This document shows, in pieces, positions 1 to 9,357 of a DNA stretch of 63,136 bases; within the stretch, counting starts at the first letter, position 1, and the number at the start of each line of letters is the position of its first letter. A program made the position numbers and the translations under genes. Under the pieces are notes generated by a model that worked only from the letters and a program-made list of their open reading frames with translations, was not told where the DNA came from and did no database searches. The DNA comes from a virus. The DNA lies in IMG/VR virus record IMGVR_UViG_3300036770_007416, positions 1-63,136 of that record. One strand, written 5' to 3'.

Positions 1-25
1 TAGTAGAGAGTATAGAATGGGTGTT

Positions 26-448
26 TCATTTTTCTGAAATAATTTTTTGTAGTGAAGTTTTGATATTTTTGGTAATTTGTTTTTCAAAGTCCTCCCTTCG
101 TTTTTCAACTTCGTTGTCAAACAATTTGATTAATTGATTCCATGACCTGTCATTCATCAGTACATCATATGCGTACACATGGTTAATAATTTTTACACGA
201 TGGGATTCTAAAATAATAAAAATTTGACTGTTTTCACTTCTAATGTATCTCTTACCCGTAATAGGAGTTAGTAACATTATTGAGTCAGGTTCGTAAATAA
301 ACTTTTTACAAACTGCAATACAGTCCCGTTCATAGATTGACCTTTCCTGTTCGGTATTCAAATACCGAAATAACTTCAAAGCCAGTTTCTGAATGAAACG
401 ACGAAATGTGTGGTTCAAATTTTTCATTACCATTATCTTTGACGACAA
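26..448 (-). CDS. hypothetical protein, 140 aa
   Basis: Function not recognised. The protein is basic at the N-terminus (residues about 8-30, rich in Arg and Lys) and has a charged C-terminal stretch (about 108-140) that looks helical. It has no signal peptide or membrane segment. It is the last minus-strand gene before the left edge, 21 nt beyond the stop of the DUF5872-like gene's neighbour. The first of three closely spaced in-frame Met codons (residues 1, 6, 8) is used here; the later ones are equally possible because there is no ribosome binding site to decide. Its place at the end of a virion block suggests an accessory or structural role, which is only inference. Confidence 0.6.
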   Translation of the reverse strand: MSSKIMVMKNLNHTFRRFIQKLALKLFRYLNTEQERSIYERDCIAVCKKFIYEPDSIMLLTPITGKRYIRSENSQIFIILESHRVKIINHVYAYDVLMNDRSWNQLIKLFDNEVEKRREDFEKQITKNIKTSLQKIISEK

Positions 449-469
449 AGGTAAATCAAACTTTTTAGA

Positions 470-946
470 TTAACAATAGGCTCCCGAACATCTTTTCTTT
501 CCGTCAAGACCTGGTTGTTTTCCTTTACATACTTGTACCGCGTAACCATTTGCATACGCTGAGGGATACACATCGTACTTAGCTTTAGCCGCTGCTTTGC
601 CACGTGCACATAACTTAGTGCCGGTTTTTCTTCTTCCCTCCATTACCGTGAGGTCATCCATCATTACCATATCTTCGTCAGAATCTTGAGTTTCGTTCAT
701 CAAAAAGTCAAAAACTTGGTCCAAATTTTCCTTGGCAACTGTGATGTGGTCATCAGCCCAATCGTGCCCATTTTCCAAAATTTGATGAATCATGTCATCG
801 TCCAACTCTAAAAGCAATTCTGCTTGTCTTTTGATTTGTTCAAGATTACTGAAGAACATATATCTATTGTTCTCGTGTTCTGCCTCAGTGATTGCTTTAC
901 GTACTATTCTTTGAATGTCCGTCTCAGTTAATTTTACGATTTTCAT
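470..946 (-). CDS. putative capsid-targeted virion protein with DUF5872-like C-terminus, 158 aa
   Basis: The C-terminal ~50 residues carry the Cys- and Lys-rich pattern LCARGKAAAKAKYDVYPSAY followed by two more Cys-containing turns, which I recognise from small proteins of T4-like environmental phages (DUF5872-like). The N-terminus (MKIVKLTETDIQRIVRKAI) is an amphipathic helix ending in ITE-A, which resembles the capsid-targeting sequences of T4 internal proteins cut by the gp21 prohead protease after [IL]-x-E. The middle (45-105) is strongly acidic. The ATG overlaps the stop of the upstream structural gene in an ATGA arrangement, so both are probably translated together. The capsid role is inference; no prohead protease is visible in this window. 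Confidence 0.7.
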   Translation of the reverse strand: MKIVKLTETDIQRIVRKAITEAEHENNRYMFFSNLEQIKRQAELLLELDDDMIHQILENGHDWADDHITVAKENLDQVFDFLMNETQDSDEDMVMMDDLTVMEGRRKTGTKLCARGKAAAKAKYDVYPSAYANGYAVQVCKGKQPGLDGKKRCSGAYC

Positions 947-2457
947 TTTTTATTAACTATTTGGAATTGTAATGTGTCTTTATAAATATCTTTCTCCCCG
1001 CTAGTATTTACTCGAATATCAACAAAATACTCATTAGGTATTTTGTCTCTCATATCAAAGATGAAATAATATTCATTAGGTGTTCTGTTTACAGGTGTCC
1101 AATTTTGGACCTGCACCTCTGTAGTCCCCTCCATTACATACACTCGGTAGTATATGTCGATGTTCTGAAGTAGGGTTTGTGCCGTCCATTGTTTTTTAGC
1201 AACTACCCCCACTTTTCGAATTTCAGTGTTAAGGATTTTTTCGTTTTGAAGAATTCCGTAGAAACTAAATCCGAATTTTTCGGGTTCTCTTGACAGGCTT
1301 CCGATGTTGATACCAGCTGTGTAGGCTTGGAGTATAAATTGATTTTGTACATTAGGAAGTGATTGACCATTGATTGTCAATCCTGTCCACACATCATAGA
1401 ATAAACAAGGTACTGGTTGAGCGGTGAATATATTAGGTACTGTCACTTCATAAACACCTTTTGTAACCTGACACGTTGTAAGTCCCGAACCCCCCGTAAC
1501 AACATCACCATTTTGGTCTTCGATATTAACACCAGGTAGATTATCTAAATTGGCGAAATCACCGTTTTGGTAAACATACAAGTAAAGTTTGTTGGTTTGG
1601 TTTTTCAAGAATACGTTTCTGTCATCTTGAATCAAATCATTGTAATCGGTAAGAAGATAAGGTTGGTAGAAGGTTTGGGTGTATTTTCCAAAGAATCCTA
1701 CGGAGTATGAGTCTGTTAATCCTGTGATATTTTCAATATCGGGTTTGTAGGCAATTCCCCATCCTGTAACACCTGTAATCGAACCGTTAAGTATTCCGTT
1801 GATTTCGTTGGTCATATTGAACTGAATGTCTTCGTTACCCAATTCAAAGTGTTGTTCATCAACTATTGTCAGTGCAGAATAGTTTAACCCTGTAATGGAC
1901 AGTTGATTGTTTCTATTATCGTAGATACCAGGGTAAGACCAATTTTTGACAGTTGTTGTTTGATACCAGTTGGATGGTCTTAATGAAAACATTTTGTCAT
2001 TGAATTGTTCCAAGGCACTTAGTTGTCCTGACAATCCGTTCTTGGTGGTTCCAAAATCATTGTAGTCATATCCTACACCCTCATCCCAAAATTGTGGTTC
2101 ACCTGTTGTTCCCGAAAATTTCGGAATTCTGAAAAGTATCAAATCAAATGATGTGGCTCTTTTTCTTCCGTTACTCATACTTGTGTTGAGCAGGTCGTCG
2201 TCAAATGATGATGTGTTGGTCATCATCAATGTATGTGTCATTCCTGTTGTACATCCCGTTGAAATGACCTTATCTGCAATCATTTCTTCAAGACCAATTA
2301 AGTCCAAATCGAAAATAAATCTCGTGAATCCAAAGTTTGGGACAATTAAGTTCGAACTACCAAAGTTCAACTCTACGACAGGGTTTCTGCATGTATTTGT
2401 ATACAAATTCGAAATTAAAGTATTGTTTCGACTAAAATAAGACCTATAAATTGACAT
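943..2457 (-). CDS. virion structural protein (tail/baseplate-like), 504 aa
   Basis: This large beta-rich protein is full of Asn, Thr, Tyr and Phe and has no enzymatic motif. Its composition and position at the end of a block with an OB-fold hub protein suggest a tail or baseplate component. The segment around residues 100-135 (FDLILFRIPKF followed by WDEGVGYDY) and the Asn-rich stretch near 170-185 resemble structural proteins of T4-like environmental phages, but I cannot name a T4 counterpart. A TATTTAT box lies 13 nt upstream of the ATG, so this gene may have its own late promoter. Its stop overlaps the next gene by 4 nt. Confidence 0.75.
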   Translation of the reverse strand: MSIYRSYFSRNNTLISNLYTNTCRNPVVELNFGSSNLIVPNFGFTRFIFDLDLIGLEEMIADKVISTGCTTGMTHTLMMTNTSSFDDDLLNTSMSNGRKRATSFDLILFRIPKFSGTTGEPQFWDEGVGYDYNDFGTTKNGLSGQLSALEQFNDKMFSLRPSNWYQTTTVKNWSYPGIYDNRNNQLSITGLNYSALTIVDEQHFELGNEDIQFNMTNEINGILNGSITGVTGWGIAYKPDIENITGLTDSYSVGFFGKYTQTFYQPYLLTDYNDLIQDDRNVFLKNQTNKLYLYVYQNGDFANLDNLPGVNIEDQNGDVVTGGSGLTTCQVTKGVYEVTVPNIFTAQPVPCLFYDVWTGLTINGQSLPNVQNQFILQAYTAGINIGSLSREPEKFGFSFYGILQNEKILNTEIRKVGVVAKKQWTAQTLLQNIDIYYRVYVMEGTTEVQVQNWTPVNRTPNEYYFIFDMRDKIPNEYFVDIRVNTSGEKDIYKDTLQFQIVNKK

Positions 2458-2470
2458 TTAGTTTTTCTTT

Positions 2471-2477
2471 ATAAATA
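2471..2477 (-). promoter_or_regulatory. TATTTAT box, gene 943-2457
   Basis: Context GATATTTATAAA on the coding strand, 13 nt before the ATG. Candidate -10 element of a gp55-dependent promoter. Confidence 0.4.
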
Positions 2478-3977
2478 TCAATTCAAACGAATATATTGAT
2501 TCAATACTTTTTGGTAGGCGTCATTTAGTTGTTGGACTAAATTTTGAACGGAAGAGCCGTCTTCCGTAATAGAAATGGGGGGTTCACCAGGAAATCCGTG
2601 GGTGTGTGAAACTAAAAATCTAACAATAACATTAAGGAGTTCAAGGAGTTCTTCACCCCTTACTGAACTCGATGTATTTGGCATGATTTGGAGAGCGAAG
2701 GTTTGTTCATCAATCCCATACAAATTGTTGTCGAAATTAATTTTTGCTTTACCAGGTATTTGTGAAAGTTGTGATAAAAGAAAGACGTGTTGGGCTGCCA
2801 TGGCACCATAGGTTTCAGGAAGTGAGTTTGTTTCAATTTTTCTAAAACTTTTTGGTTTGAACTGCACGGGGTCTCCAACCCTATCTTGTTGATAAATTAG
2901 TCCATAACCCCCAATTTTATCTGTTGGAATTAATTTGATACTTGAAAAAACCTTGGTAAGGTTTTGTCTAACCACAGTAAGACCTGTGGTTTGCATTGTT
3001 TGATAGAAGTTGAGAGATGGTCTGTAAAAAATTGGGAATTTTTCATCCAATACATTAAACAAGATTGTACCTTCACCAGTTTTCAACTTCGAATTACACT
3101 CACTAACGAAGTTATTTATGTATTTGATGACATTGTCCAATGACAACATAGTAAAGGTCTGAGAAGCTCTAATAAACTTATAATCCTCAACATTTGTGTC
3201 AACTTTCAAGTTCTGAGATGTTGTAATTCTATTTGGTAAGAGTTTATAGAGTCTTACACTCCCATTGAATAAATCGAATGTGTTTTCGGGATTAACAATT
3301 TCATACTCAATGAGGTAATTAACCTGTACATTCTGTATTTTTGCCTCTGCTTGTTTTACAGTACCCCCAACAGTTGTTTTTGTTTGAAATTTACTAAGTT
3401 GAATAAAGGCTCGGTTTTTATTTCCTACAGGGTCTCTGTCAGAAATTAATTCTCCATTGTATTTTCCCGCCCTCAGTAACACTTCATTTTCCTTGAGAAC
3501 AACGTCCGTTGACCCACGACCCAAAATAGCAACATCTCCAGGGTCTGGAAATACTCCATTTGGGTCAGGGTTTTTATAAGTTCCATCGGGATTTCTCAAA
3601 TTTTTTGCTCCGATTATTTGAACACCCGAAATGTCAGTATATTTTTGAGACTCGTTAAAATTTTCTTGAACTATATTCTGAATTCGGTTAAATGGTCCTT
3701 GGATGTAATATGCATTCAAGAACTGAGCACCATTTGGTTCGTGATAATATATTTGAACTAATTCATCTATTTTTGGGACTGCCCAAATATAAAGTGGTAA
3801 AAGAGAATTAAATACGAAAGGGTCCTTGTCCGTCCAATAATCTTGTGGACCAAAACCTTGATAACTCTTTTGAATTGCAGAAATATCATCCGTAAGCACT
3901 TGAGCTCTTACCCTACCTAAGTTAAGTGGGTCTTGGTTGTCAACAACCACAGCGTAAAACCAAATTCTAGACTGCAT
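2478..3977 (-). CDS. baseplate hub / tail spike-like OB-fold protein (gp5-like), 499 aa
   Basis: The N-terminus reads as a phage hub OB-fold: a short strand (RIWFYAVVVDN), then the GRVRAQVLTDD motif around residues 20-32, then a long Pro/Tyr-rich stretch ending in a strand with YYHEPNGAQFLNAYYI. This layout is shared by T4 gp5, P2 gpV and VgrG spike proteins, in which the domain sits at the tip of the tail tube. The C-terminus (about 445-499) has the SHTHGFPGEPP motif common in phage spike proteins and then a helix. I see no lysozyme domain like that inserted in T4 gp5. It overlaps the small upstream gene by 11 nt. Family-level call; the exact T4 equivalent is inference. Confidence 0.7.
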   Translation of the reverse strand: MQSRIWFYAVVVDNQDPLNLGRVRAQVLTDDISAIQKSYQGFGPQDYWTDKDPFVFNSLLPLYIWAVPKIDELVQIYYHEPNGAQFLNAYYIQGPFNRIQNIVQENFNESQKYTDISGVQIIGAKNLRNPDGTYKNPDPNGVFPDPGDVAILGRGSTDVVLKENEVLLRAGKYNGELISDRDPVGNKNRAFIQLSKFQTKTTVGGTVKQAEAKIQNVQVNYLIEYEIVNPENTFDLFNGSVRLYKLLPNRITTSQNLKVDTNVEDYKFIRASQTFTMLSLDNVIKYINNFVSECNSKLKTGEGTILFNVLDEKFPIFYRPSLNFYQTMQTTGLTVVRQNLTKVFSSIKLIPTDKIGGYGLIYQQDRVGDPVQFKPKSFRKIETNSLPETYGAMAAQHVFLLSQLSQIPGKAKINFDNNLYGIDEQTFALQIMPNTSSSVRGEELLELLNVIVRFLVSHTHGFPGEPPISITEDGSSVQNLVQQLNDAYQKVLNQYIRLN

Positions 3978-4176
3978 TTCTGTTTTGATATTCTTTAAGG
4001 ATTGTATTATAAAGTTCCTCTACTTTGTCCAAGTATAAGCTTAAACCTAAAATATTTTGTTTGGTAGTTTCAAATTCTTCGGCTAACTGGTCCATGGTCT
4101 GTTCCAATCTATTATTAGGGACATTTTTAACATCTTTGGCAACTTCTACCATTACCTTTAATTCTTCTTGTGTCAT
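3967..4176 (-). CDS. small coiled-coil protein, 69 aa
   Basis: A short, acidic and almost entirely helical protein with heptad-like spacing of Leu and Val. It is squeezed between two virion genes, overlapping the downstream hub gene by 11 nt and sharing 1 nt with the end of the large upstream gene, a fit that argues for a real gene. Function unknown; a small assembly factor or chaperone for one of its neighbours is possible but not shown by the sequence. Confidence 0.65.
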   Translation of the reverse strand: MTQEELKVMVEVAKDVKNVPNNRLEQTMDQLAEEFETTKQNILGLSLYLDKVEELYNTILKEYQNRNAV

Positions 4177-6329
4177 TACTTTCCTTTTGCAAAAACTTTT
4201 ATTACTCCCCCCGTTAAAGGTGGTACAATTGCGGTTCCTTCCACTTTTCCATTACGTGTAAATTCATCATATCCCCCTCTTTGAAGTGCGTCCGTAAACC
4301 TCACCATTCTATTTGGACTTCCATCGGGTAATGTGCCTGTTTTTAGCCCGTAGGCTTGCATGTATTCAATAGTGTTGAGAATACCTTTCTCTGGTGAAAC
4401 ACCCGGAAGAAACTCCGTTAAAAACAATAGTGCATCGGACAAAGGATTTGGGAGTCGTGGATTTCCGGCAATCAAACTAAGAACTCTTTGAATTTGTTTG
4501 ATTAAGGACTTACATTCTCGGTAATTTATAAAACCTTGTAATAAGGGTTCAGCATAGTCCAATATACTGTTAATTGCCTTCAGTTGTGCTGACTTAGTTG
4601 TCTTGGCAATGTCCCGAAGAATGTTTCTTAGAAGTAATAATAAGTTCTTTTTAAGAAGATTGAAAAGAAGTTCCAAAAAACGGTTGGCAATCCTACCAAC
4701 AACTCTAAACACAAACTTTCTATTACGTTTGATAAAATCCACTCCATCCGCAATAAGGGGAGACACAAGTTGGTTTATCGTGTTTGCCGAGTTTATCAAG
4801 GTATTTCCCGAAGAAATAATACTGTTACCTGAAGTAATTAATTGATTTGCAAATCCGACTACTTGATTGTTTAAGTACTGACTAAATACAGGAATAGGCA
4901 ATAGAACTTTTGGGGACAAAACAGAGGATACAAGTGCTAAAAATATTTTTTTTAAGAGACTTTCATTGAAAGGATTTGACAAATCAAATCCCACACCACC
5001 AAAACCTGTTTGAGAAAATTGTTGTGGTATGGAATCTAAAATACGTTCTATCTCAGCTAATTGTTGTTCGACAGTTGCGTTAGGGTCTAAGTTTTGTGCT
5101 TGTTGGAGTAAATTACTGTTATTAACAGGAAGTCTGATGTTGTCACAATCAATAAATTCAATTATACCTTGTTTTTGGTTGTTGGACACTGCGTTTATGT
5201 CATTCAATTCTATTTCTGTAAATTCGAAAAAAGAATCGTCGAGGTTGTCAGTTTCAGACAATTTAGCAACCCCTGATACATCAATTTCGTTTGAACCTGG
5301 TTCACATATACCTAAAATTCGATTCAGAATAGCAACGAATTTATTCTGATTTTCTATCTGTTTTATTGAGATGGATTGTGCTGCTAAACCAGTTGCTAAG
5401 TTCAACAAAACCCCTAAGAAAGACTTAGAATCATATAGTTCTATTGACTCGTAGTAGTCTCCAAGTGCACTAATAATTGTATTGGCAGAATATGATAAGC
5501 GTGAAAGTGTAGAACCCGTTGCACCTGATGGGGGAGGACTTCCTTCACGGTCCAATAAAAACACCCTAAAATAATTACCTGATACACCTTCACCATTTTC
5601 TTTAGTGTACTCAATATCGAATATGGGTTGACGACTTCTCCCCTGATAATAACTTGGTGAAAATTCATCTCTAAATGTAACACCAGGTTTTTGCAGGAGT
5701 TGATTCAACTCAAAGTTCATTGGAAATGGGTCTACTCCGGCGTAGTTGTTGTATTGTGCTAGAGATGTGATTCCCGTTGTCTCATAATATAGTTTACCAA
5801 TTTCGGTTTGAGCACTTATTGTTAGATTCTTGTTAAAATCAATGTACTCTAAATTCACATAAATTCCCTCTTGTTGGGGAAGTAAAGAAAGTGAGTTCTG
5901 AGTTTGTAATCCCGATAATGAAAGACCTCTATAGGTTTCCTGTTGGGTACAGTTGAGTGCTCTGAAAGCCTCCTCTTTAATTATGGTCTTAATTTCCCCT
6001 TTCATCTTAAGAACTAAACCGATTAGTTCTTTTCTAATTTGTTGATTGGTATTTGAAAAAGTGGTGCCTGAAGAGCTTTGGTTGATAAGTTGAATTAACT
6101 TTGTATAACTATCTTCTTGGTTTCTTTTGTTGCGACTTTGGTTGGCTTCTACAGAATTTTTTTGACCCGCTAAAATTTGAAAAGATTGTACTAAACTATT
6201 TCCTCTTTGTCTTTCATCCTGTATTTGACCTTGTCTAGACTCATTGTACGCTTGAAGTGCAGAAATTCTGCTTTGGATTTCATTGTATCCACCACTGATG
6301 TCAAATGATTGATTGTTGAAAATTGCCAT
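4176..6329 (-). CDS. large virion structural protein, 717 aa
   Basis: Three regions are visible. Residues 1-120 are helical and Gln/Asn/Arg-rich with coiled-coil character. The middle (about 150-420) is beta-rich with several Gly/Ser/Pro turns. The C-terminal half (about 430-640) has hydrophobic helices, including two Leu-rich runs near 545-590 without charges typical of an enzyme core; these may insert in or pack against other tail parts. No catalytic motif is seen. It lies upstream of the hub-like gene in the same direction, so a tail or baseplate component is likely. I do not recognise the specific family. Confidence 0.7.
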   Translation of the reverse strand: MAIFNNQSFDISGGYNEIQSRISALQAYNESRQGQIQDERQRGNSLVQSFQILAGQKNSVEANQSRNKRNQEDSYTKLIQLINQSSSGTTFSNTNQQIRKELIGLVLKMKGEIKTIIKEEAFRALNCTQQETYRGLSLSGLQTQNSLSLLPQQEGIYVNLEYIDFNKNLTISAQTEIGKLYYETTGITSLAQYNNYAGVDPFPMNFELNQLLQKPGVTFRDEFSPSYYQGRSRQPIFDIEYTKENGEGVSGNYFRVFLLDREGSPPPSGATGSTLSRLSYSANTIISALGDYYESIELYDSKSFLGVLLNLATGLAAQSISIKQIENQNKFVAILNRILGICEPGSNEIDVSGVAKLSETDNLDDSFFEFTEIELNDINAVSNNQKQGIIEFIDCDNIRLPVNNSNLLQQAQNLDPNATVEQQLAEIERILDSIPQQFSQTGFGGVGFDLSNPFNESLLKKIFLALVSSVLSPKVLLPIPVFSQYLNNQVVGFANQLITSGNSIISSGNTLINSANTINQLVSPLIADGVDFIKRNRKFVFRVVGRIANRFLELLFNLLKKNLLLLLRNILRDIAKTTKSAQLKAINSILDYAEPLLQGFINYRECKSLIKQIQRVLSLIAGNPRLPNPLSDALLFLTEFLPGVSPEKGILNTIEYMQAYGLKTGTLPDGSPNRMVRFTDALQRGGYDEFTRNGKVEGTAIVPPLTGGVIKVFAKGK

Positions 6330-6330
6330 T

Positions 6331-6699
6331 CTATTTCATTCTATATGTGGGTTCGTCCGACACATCAGAATCTTTTTCCATCAATTTGTCAATAAGGTCT
6401 TCATCCAATTCTGAAAGTGTAAATGATTCTTGGGTGTTATTGGATTTCTCCCAAATAGAACTTTGTAGTCTCGAAAGACTAAGTTTTTTTTCAACACAAT
6501 CATTAATGATTTTTTGTTGTTTTTCCAAGACAGGACCAATTTCTTTCATATCCTCGGCATCTTTCATCAAGGAAATCATTTTGTTTTGAATTCTGAGTGC
6601 AGTATTTCTCTGTTCAACAAGCTCATTGTATATCTCCTGCATCAAAGACAGGATTGAGTCTTTTGAAAAATTAATTTCTTTTTTGTGTGGACGTGGCAT
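6331..6699 (-). CDS. helical protein of unknown function, 122 aa
   Basis: Predicted to be almost all helix, with a long charged coiled-coil between residues 15 and 85 and an acidic tail. The basic N-terminus (PRPHKKE) could bind nucleic acid or an acidic partner. It ends 1 nt before the large structural gene starts, so it is probably the first gene of that operon; a TATTTAT box sits only 4 nt upstream of its ATG. The role is not identified; scaffold, chaperone or small tail protein are all possible. Confidence 0.65.
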   Translation of the reverse strand: MPRPHKKEINFSKDSILSLMQEIYNELVEQRNTALRIQNKMISLMKDAEDMKEIGPVLEKQQKIINDCVEKKLSLSRLQSSIWEKSNNTQESFTLSELDEDLIDKLMEKDSDVSDEPTYRMK

Positions 6700-6703
6700 A
6701 CCA

Positions 6704-6710
6704 ATAAATA
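6704..6710 (-). promoter_or_regulatory. TATTTAT box, gene 6331-6699
   Basis: Context AGTATTTATTGG, only 4 nt before the ATG; if it is a -10 box the message would start at or inside the start codon. Confidence 0.4.
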
Positions 6711-6745
6711 CTGCTAATTAAATTATCTATAATTTTCAATAAAAG

Positions 6746-7495
6746 TTAAGCTTTCATTCGGATTTGAACAAAAGAATATAATTTTTTGTACTTCTTCATG
6801 GAGTTTCGTATTTCTTTCGTAGATAAATTCGTCATCTCTCTAAGAGATAAAAGTATAATGTTTTTGTTAAATTTGTTATTATCGGCACCTGCAAAGATGG
6901 TTTCATAGTTTTCAAACAAATCAACTAAAGCATATCCTAATTTGACTTCGTTTTCTGAGAGATGTTCTTTATTAATGTATTCTTTCAGTTCATTAAGATA
7001 TGTTTGAATTACAACCTCCATTTCGATAGTGTCCGAATCGATGGTGTACATCATATCAGGTCTTTGTTCCAATGAAATAGAAATGTCCTCGTAAGAGACT
7101 TTTCTATTCATTTCTTTTTGGTCTTTGATGATTTGACCCATCAAATAATTTTTACAAATAGTACCAAAGTACGAATATGCCTTTTTATTTTTCGCAGGTT
7201 TGAACTTGTCAACTTTTGTCATCAAAAAAGAATGTGTATCAACATGAATTTCTCTGAAATCCATGTCTTTACGGTAAAGTTTATATCTACGAATAATAGA
7301 TGAAATCATCTTATCTAAGGGTGCGCGAAGAAATTCATTATAAATTTGATTTTTTTCTTCGTAACTTTCGGCTAAGAGGAAGGCCTTAACAGCCTCTTCC
7401 TCTCTAACATCAAAATAGTTTGTAGTTGTGGCCTTACGTCCCCTTTTTTTTGACGAAACATCCTCGGTTTGTGCCGTTAATGTTTCCAACATCAA
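6746..7495 (-). CDS. gp55: late-transcription RNA polymerase sigma factor, gp55-like, 249 aa
   Basis: A divergent sigma-70-type factor of the T4 gp55 kind, which would direct host RNA polymerase to late promoters. A helix at about residues 55-75 (APLDKMISSIIRRYKLYR) resembles region 2.1/2.2. The stretch at about 95-125, with FKPAKNKKAYSYFGTI followed by CKNYLMGQIIKDQK, is the region 2 signature I associate with gp55 homologues. The C-terminal part (185-249) is helical and includes TNLSTKEIRNSMKKYKK, a possible HTH-like element. The basic N-terminus (KKRGRKATT) is unusual. The ATG overlaps the preceding GT2 gene by 4 nt, so the sigma factor may be co-transcribed with the glycosylation cassette. 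It is the natural reader of the TATTTAT boxes in this window. Confidence 0.82.
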   Translation of the reverse strand: MMLETLTAQTEDVSSKKRGRKATTTNYFDVREEEAVKAFLLAESYEEKNQIYNEFLRAPLDKMISSIIRRYKLYRKDMDFREIHVDTHSFLMTKVDKFKPAKNKKAYSYFGTICKNYLMGQIIKDQKEMNRKVSYEDISISLEQRPDMMYTIDSDTIEMEVVIQTYLNELKEYINKEHLSENEVKLGYALVDLFENYETIFAGADNNKFNKNIILLSLREMTNLSTKEIRNSMKKYKKLYSFVQIRMKA

Positions 7496-8298
7496 TCATT
7501 TGATATCTCAAAATTTATGGTTCTATCTTCTTTGAAGAAGTATTCTTTTTTTGCGGATTGGACCCAAAACTTGACTTCCTCGTCCAACATTTTTTCGTTA
7601 CCGAATTTGTAATTCCAAAACAAAGACCCTTCTCTCATGTTTGTGTGTTTGTATCCTAATCTTGGAATAGACATGATAGAAACTGAATTATAAGTCAGTC
7701 TAAGTAAGAATTCGTAAACGAAGGTTAGTTTAATCGAAGTTTTGAATCCACCAAAATCTTCAATTACATCTTTTCTGATAACCATACCTGAAGATTGAAA
7801 ATTCTGATAATCTTGTAAAATATCATTTGTCAAATACCCAACTTCTTGTGCAAAGTTTGCTGCGAAGACTGCCTCATTGGTAAATCCTGCGAAAGCTCCT
7901 TTCTCATCCGTATCAACCACGATTGGAAGAAAAGCTTGAACCATGGGATAAAACTCCATGTATTTTCTTACATTATCAAACCAAATGTTCGCGTACTCAT
8001 CATCAAATTCAAAGATTGAAACCCATTTTCCTGTGGCGTTTTCAATTCCAAAATTTACTTGTGATGCAAAACTTGGTTGTTTGTCCCAAACAACTTTATT
8101 GACATTCAAGTCACCAAAATCATAACTGTCAATAATTGAGTTTAACTTTTCTTCGGGAGTAACAACAATTACAACTTCTTTGAGTTTTACTTTTTGATTT
8201 TTGATTGATTGAATTGCCTTTTCAAAGTAATCATCAAAGTCCTTAACAACTGATGATTTAATTGGTAGGATGATTGAAATATCTAAAATTTGTTCCAT
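7492..8298 (-). CDS. GT2-like glycosyltransferase (GT-A fold), 268 aa
   Basis: The N-terminus has the GT-A beginning (ISIILPIKSS) and the nucleotide-binding half. Residues about 85-105 give NFGIENATGKWVSIFEFDDE, in which the acidic cluster takes the place of the usual DxD metal and sugar-nucleotide site. Around 155-175 comes a loop with SSGMVIRKDVIEDFGGF, typical of GT2 acceptor-side segments. No membrane helix is seen, so it is probably soluble. It is the last sugar gene of the minus-strand cassette, overlapping the gp55-like gene by 4 nt. Donor and acceptor cannot be read from the sequence. Confidence 0.8.
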   Translation of the reverse strand: MEQILDISIILPIKSSVVKDFDDYFEKAIQSIKNQKVKLKEVVIVVTPEEKLNSIIDSYDFGDLNVNKVVWDKQPSFASQVNFGIENATGKWVSIFEFDDEYANIWFDNVRKYMEFYPMVQAFLPIVVDTDEKGAFAGFTNEAVFAANFAQEVGYLTNDILQDYQNFQSSGMVIRKDVIEDFGGFKTSIKLTFVYEFLLRLTYNSVSIMSIPRLGYKHTNMREGSLFWNYKFGNEKMLDEEVKFWVQSAKKEYFFKEDRTINFEISND

Positions 8299-8300
8299 AA

Positions 8301-9356
8301 TTATTCTTCGAATTTTGAAATTTGTTCTTCCATTGATTTTGCTCTCAAATCAAGGTATGATGTGAAAATTTCGATGACACGATTTTCGAAATCTTCTTTA
8401 GTTGGTAGTTTATTTACAGTTTCTTCGATGTTTTTATACATTTCTTCGGAGATGTTGTCTTCTAACCAATTCTGAGTCCAATCCGCAATAATGTCTGGTA
8501 GAAGAATTTCGTCCTTAATCCAAACACCATTACCCTCGTTCATCCAGTCTGGTACTAAATTAGGAGTCAATCCGATTACAGGTACCCCTACTTTCATCGA
8601 TTCAAGTGGGAATGTTCCGTATCCACTTTGTCTATCAATCCAAACTGACACAAAACACTCTGAAATTGCATTTGCGAATTCATCTTGAGAGAGTCCTCGT
8701 AGGTCTCTGAAGGTAAACCACCTGTATTGTGGAAATCTTAGATAAAAAGTTTTGATAAGATTAATAGTATCTTCTTGTTCTCTCGAATGTACTCCGATGA
8801 TTGGTAATGCCGGTAATTCTCTTTTTTTGAAAGAGTCCGAAATAAAAGGTTCGACTATGTCGTAACTTTGATTTCTCATTACTTTCGCAATTTGATTTTT
8901 TTGGGTTTCCGAAGTAGTAATTGTTTTGTAAAAACCGAACTGATTCCATGTTTGACCGGGTTGTAAAGTTTCTAACATGTACGCATATGATTGTGTCAAA
9001 ACAATTTTTCCACAAGGGAGGTTTTTTACCTGGTCCATCATAAAACCGAATATCTCAGGTACAACTAAAAAGTCTTCTGCAGCTATTTCTACATTCTGAC
9101 CTTCAATTACTTGGTGAGGGATTTCATCCATGTAGTTTTGGTTTAACCACGAAGCAACACCTGTATAGTCTGATTTTTCGTGAAGGATTACAACATTGAA
9201 ACCTTTTGTCTTAAGTGTTAAAGCCATATCATAAATGTATTTGATTGAGGCCTTAGCATTACCTTTTGTATCGTGAATAAAAAAGTAAATTTTTGAATTT
9301 TTGTTCCTTAAATTTTCAATCGAACGTTTTACTTTTTCAATTTGAGATTGCTCCAT
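8301..9356 (-). CDS. GT-B glycosyltransferase (GT4-like), 351 aa
   Basis: Two Rossmann-like halves are visible. The first (about 20-160) begins KIYFFIHDTKGNAKASIKY. The second (about 185-300) contains the ADP/UDP-binding end with SGYGTFPLESMKVGVPVIGL, the counterpart of the EGFGLPxLEAMxxGxPVI pattern of GT4 enzymes. The conserved acidic residue is E within PLES. It lies 2 nt upstream of the GT2-like gene, so the two transferases are probably translated together and may act in sequence. A soluble cytoplasmic enzyme; substrate unknown. Confidence 0.8.
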   Translation of the reverse strand: MEQSQIEKVKRSIENLRNKNSKIYFFIHDTKGNAKASIKYIYDMALTLKTKGFNVVILHEKSDYTGVASWLNQNYMDEIPHQVIEGQNVEIAAEDFLVVPEIFGFMMDQVKNLPCGKIVLTQSYAYMLETLQPGQTWNQFGFYKTITTSETQKNQIAKVMRNQSYDIVEPFISDSFKKRELPALPIIGVHSREQEDTINLIKTFYLRFPQYRWFTFRDLRGLSQDEFANAISECFVSVWIDRQSGYGTFPLESMKVGVPVIGLTPNLVPDWMNEGNGVWIKDEILLPDIIADWTQNWLEDNISEEMYKNIEETVNKLPTKEDFENRVIEIFTSYLDLRAKSMEEQISKFEE

Positions 9357-9357
9357 T

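Noticed and set aside
2153-2440. Plus-strand ORF of 95 codons inside the structural gene 943-2457
   Set aside because: Antisense shadow of a clear coding region, without recognisable protein features.
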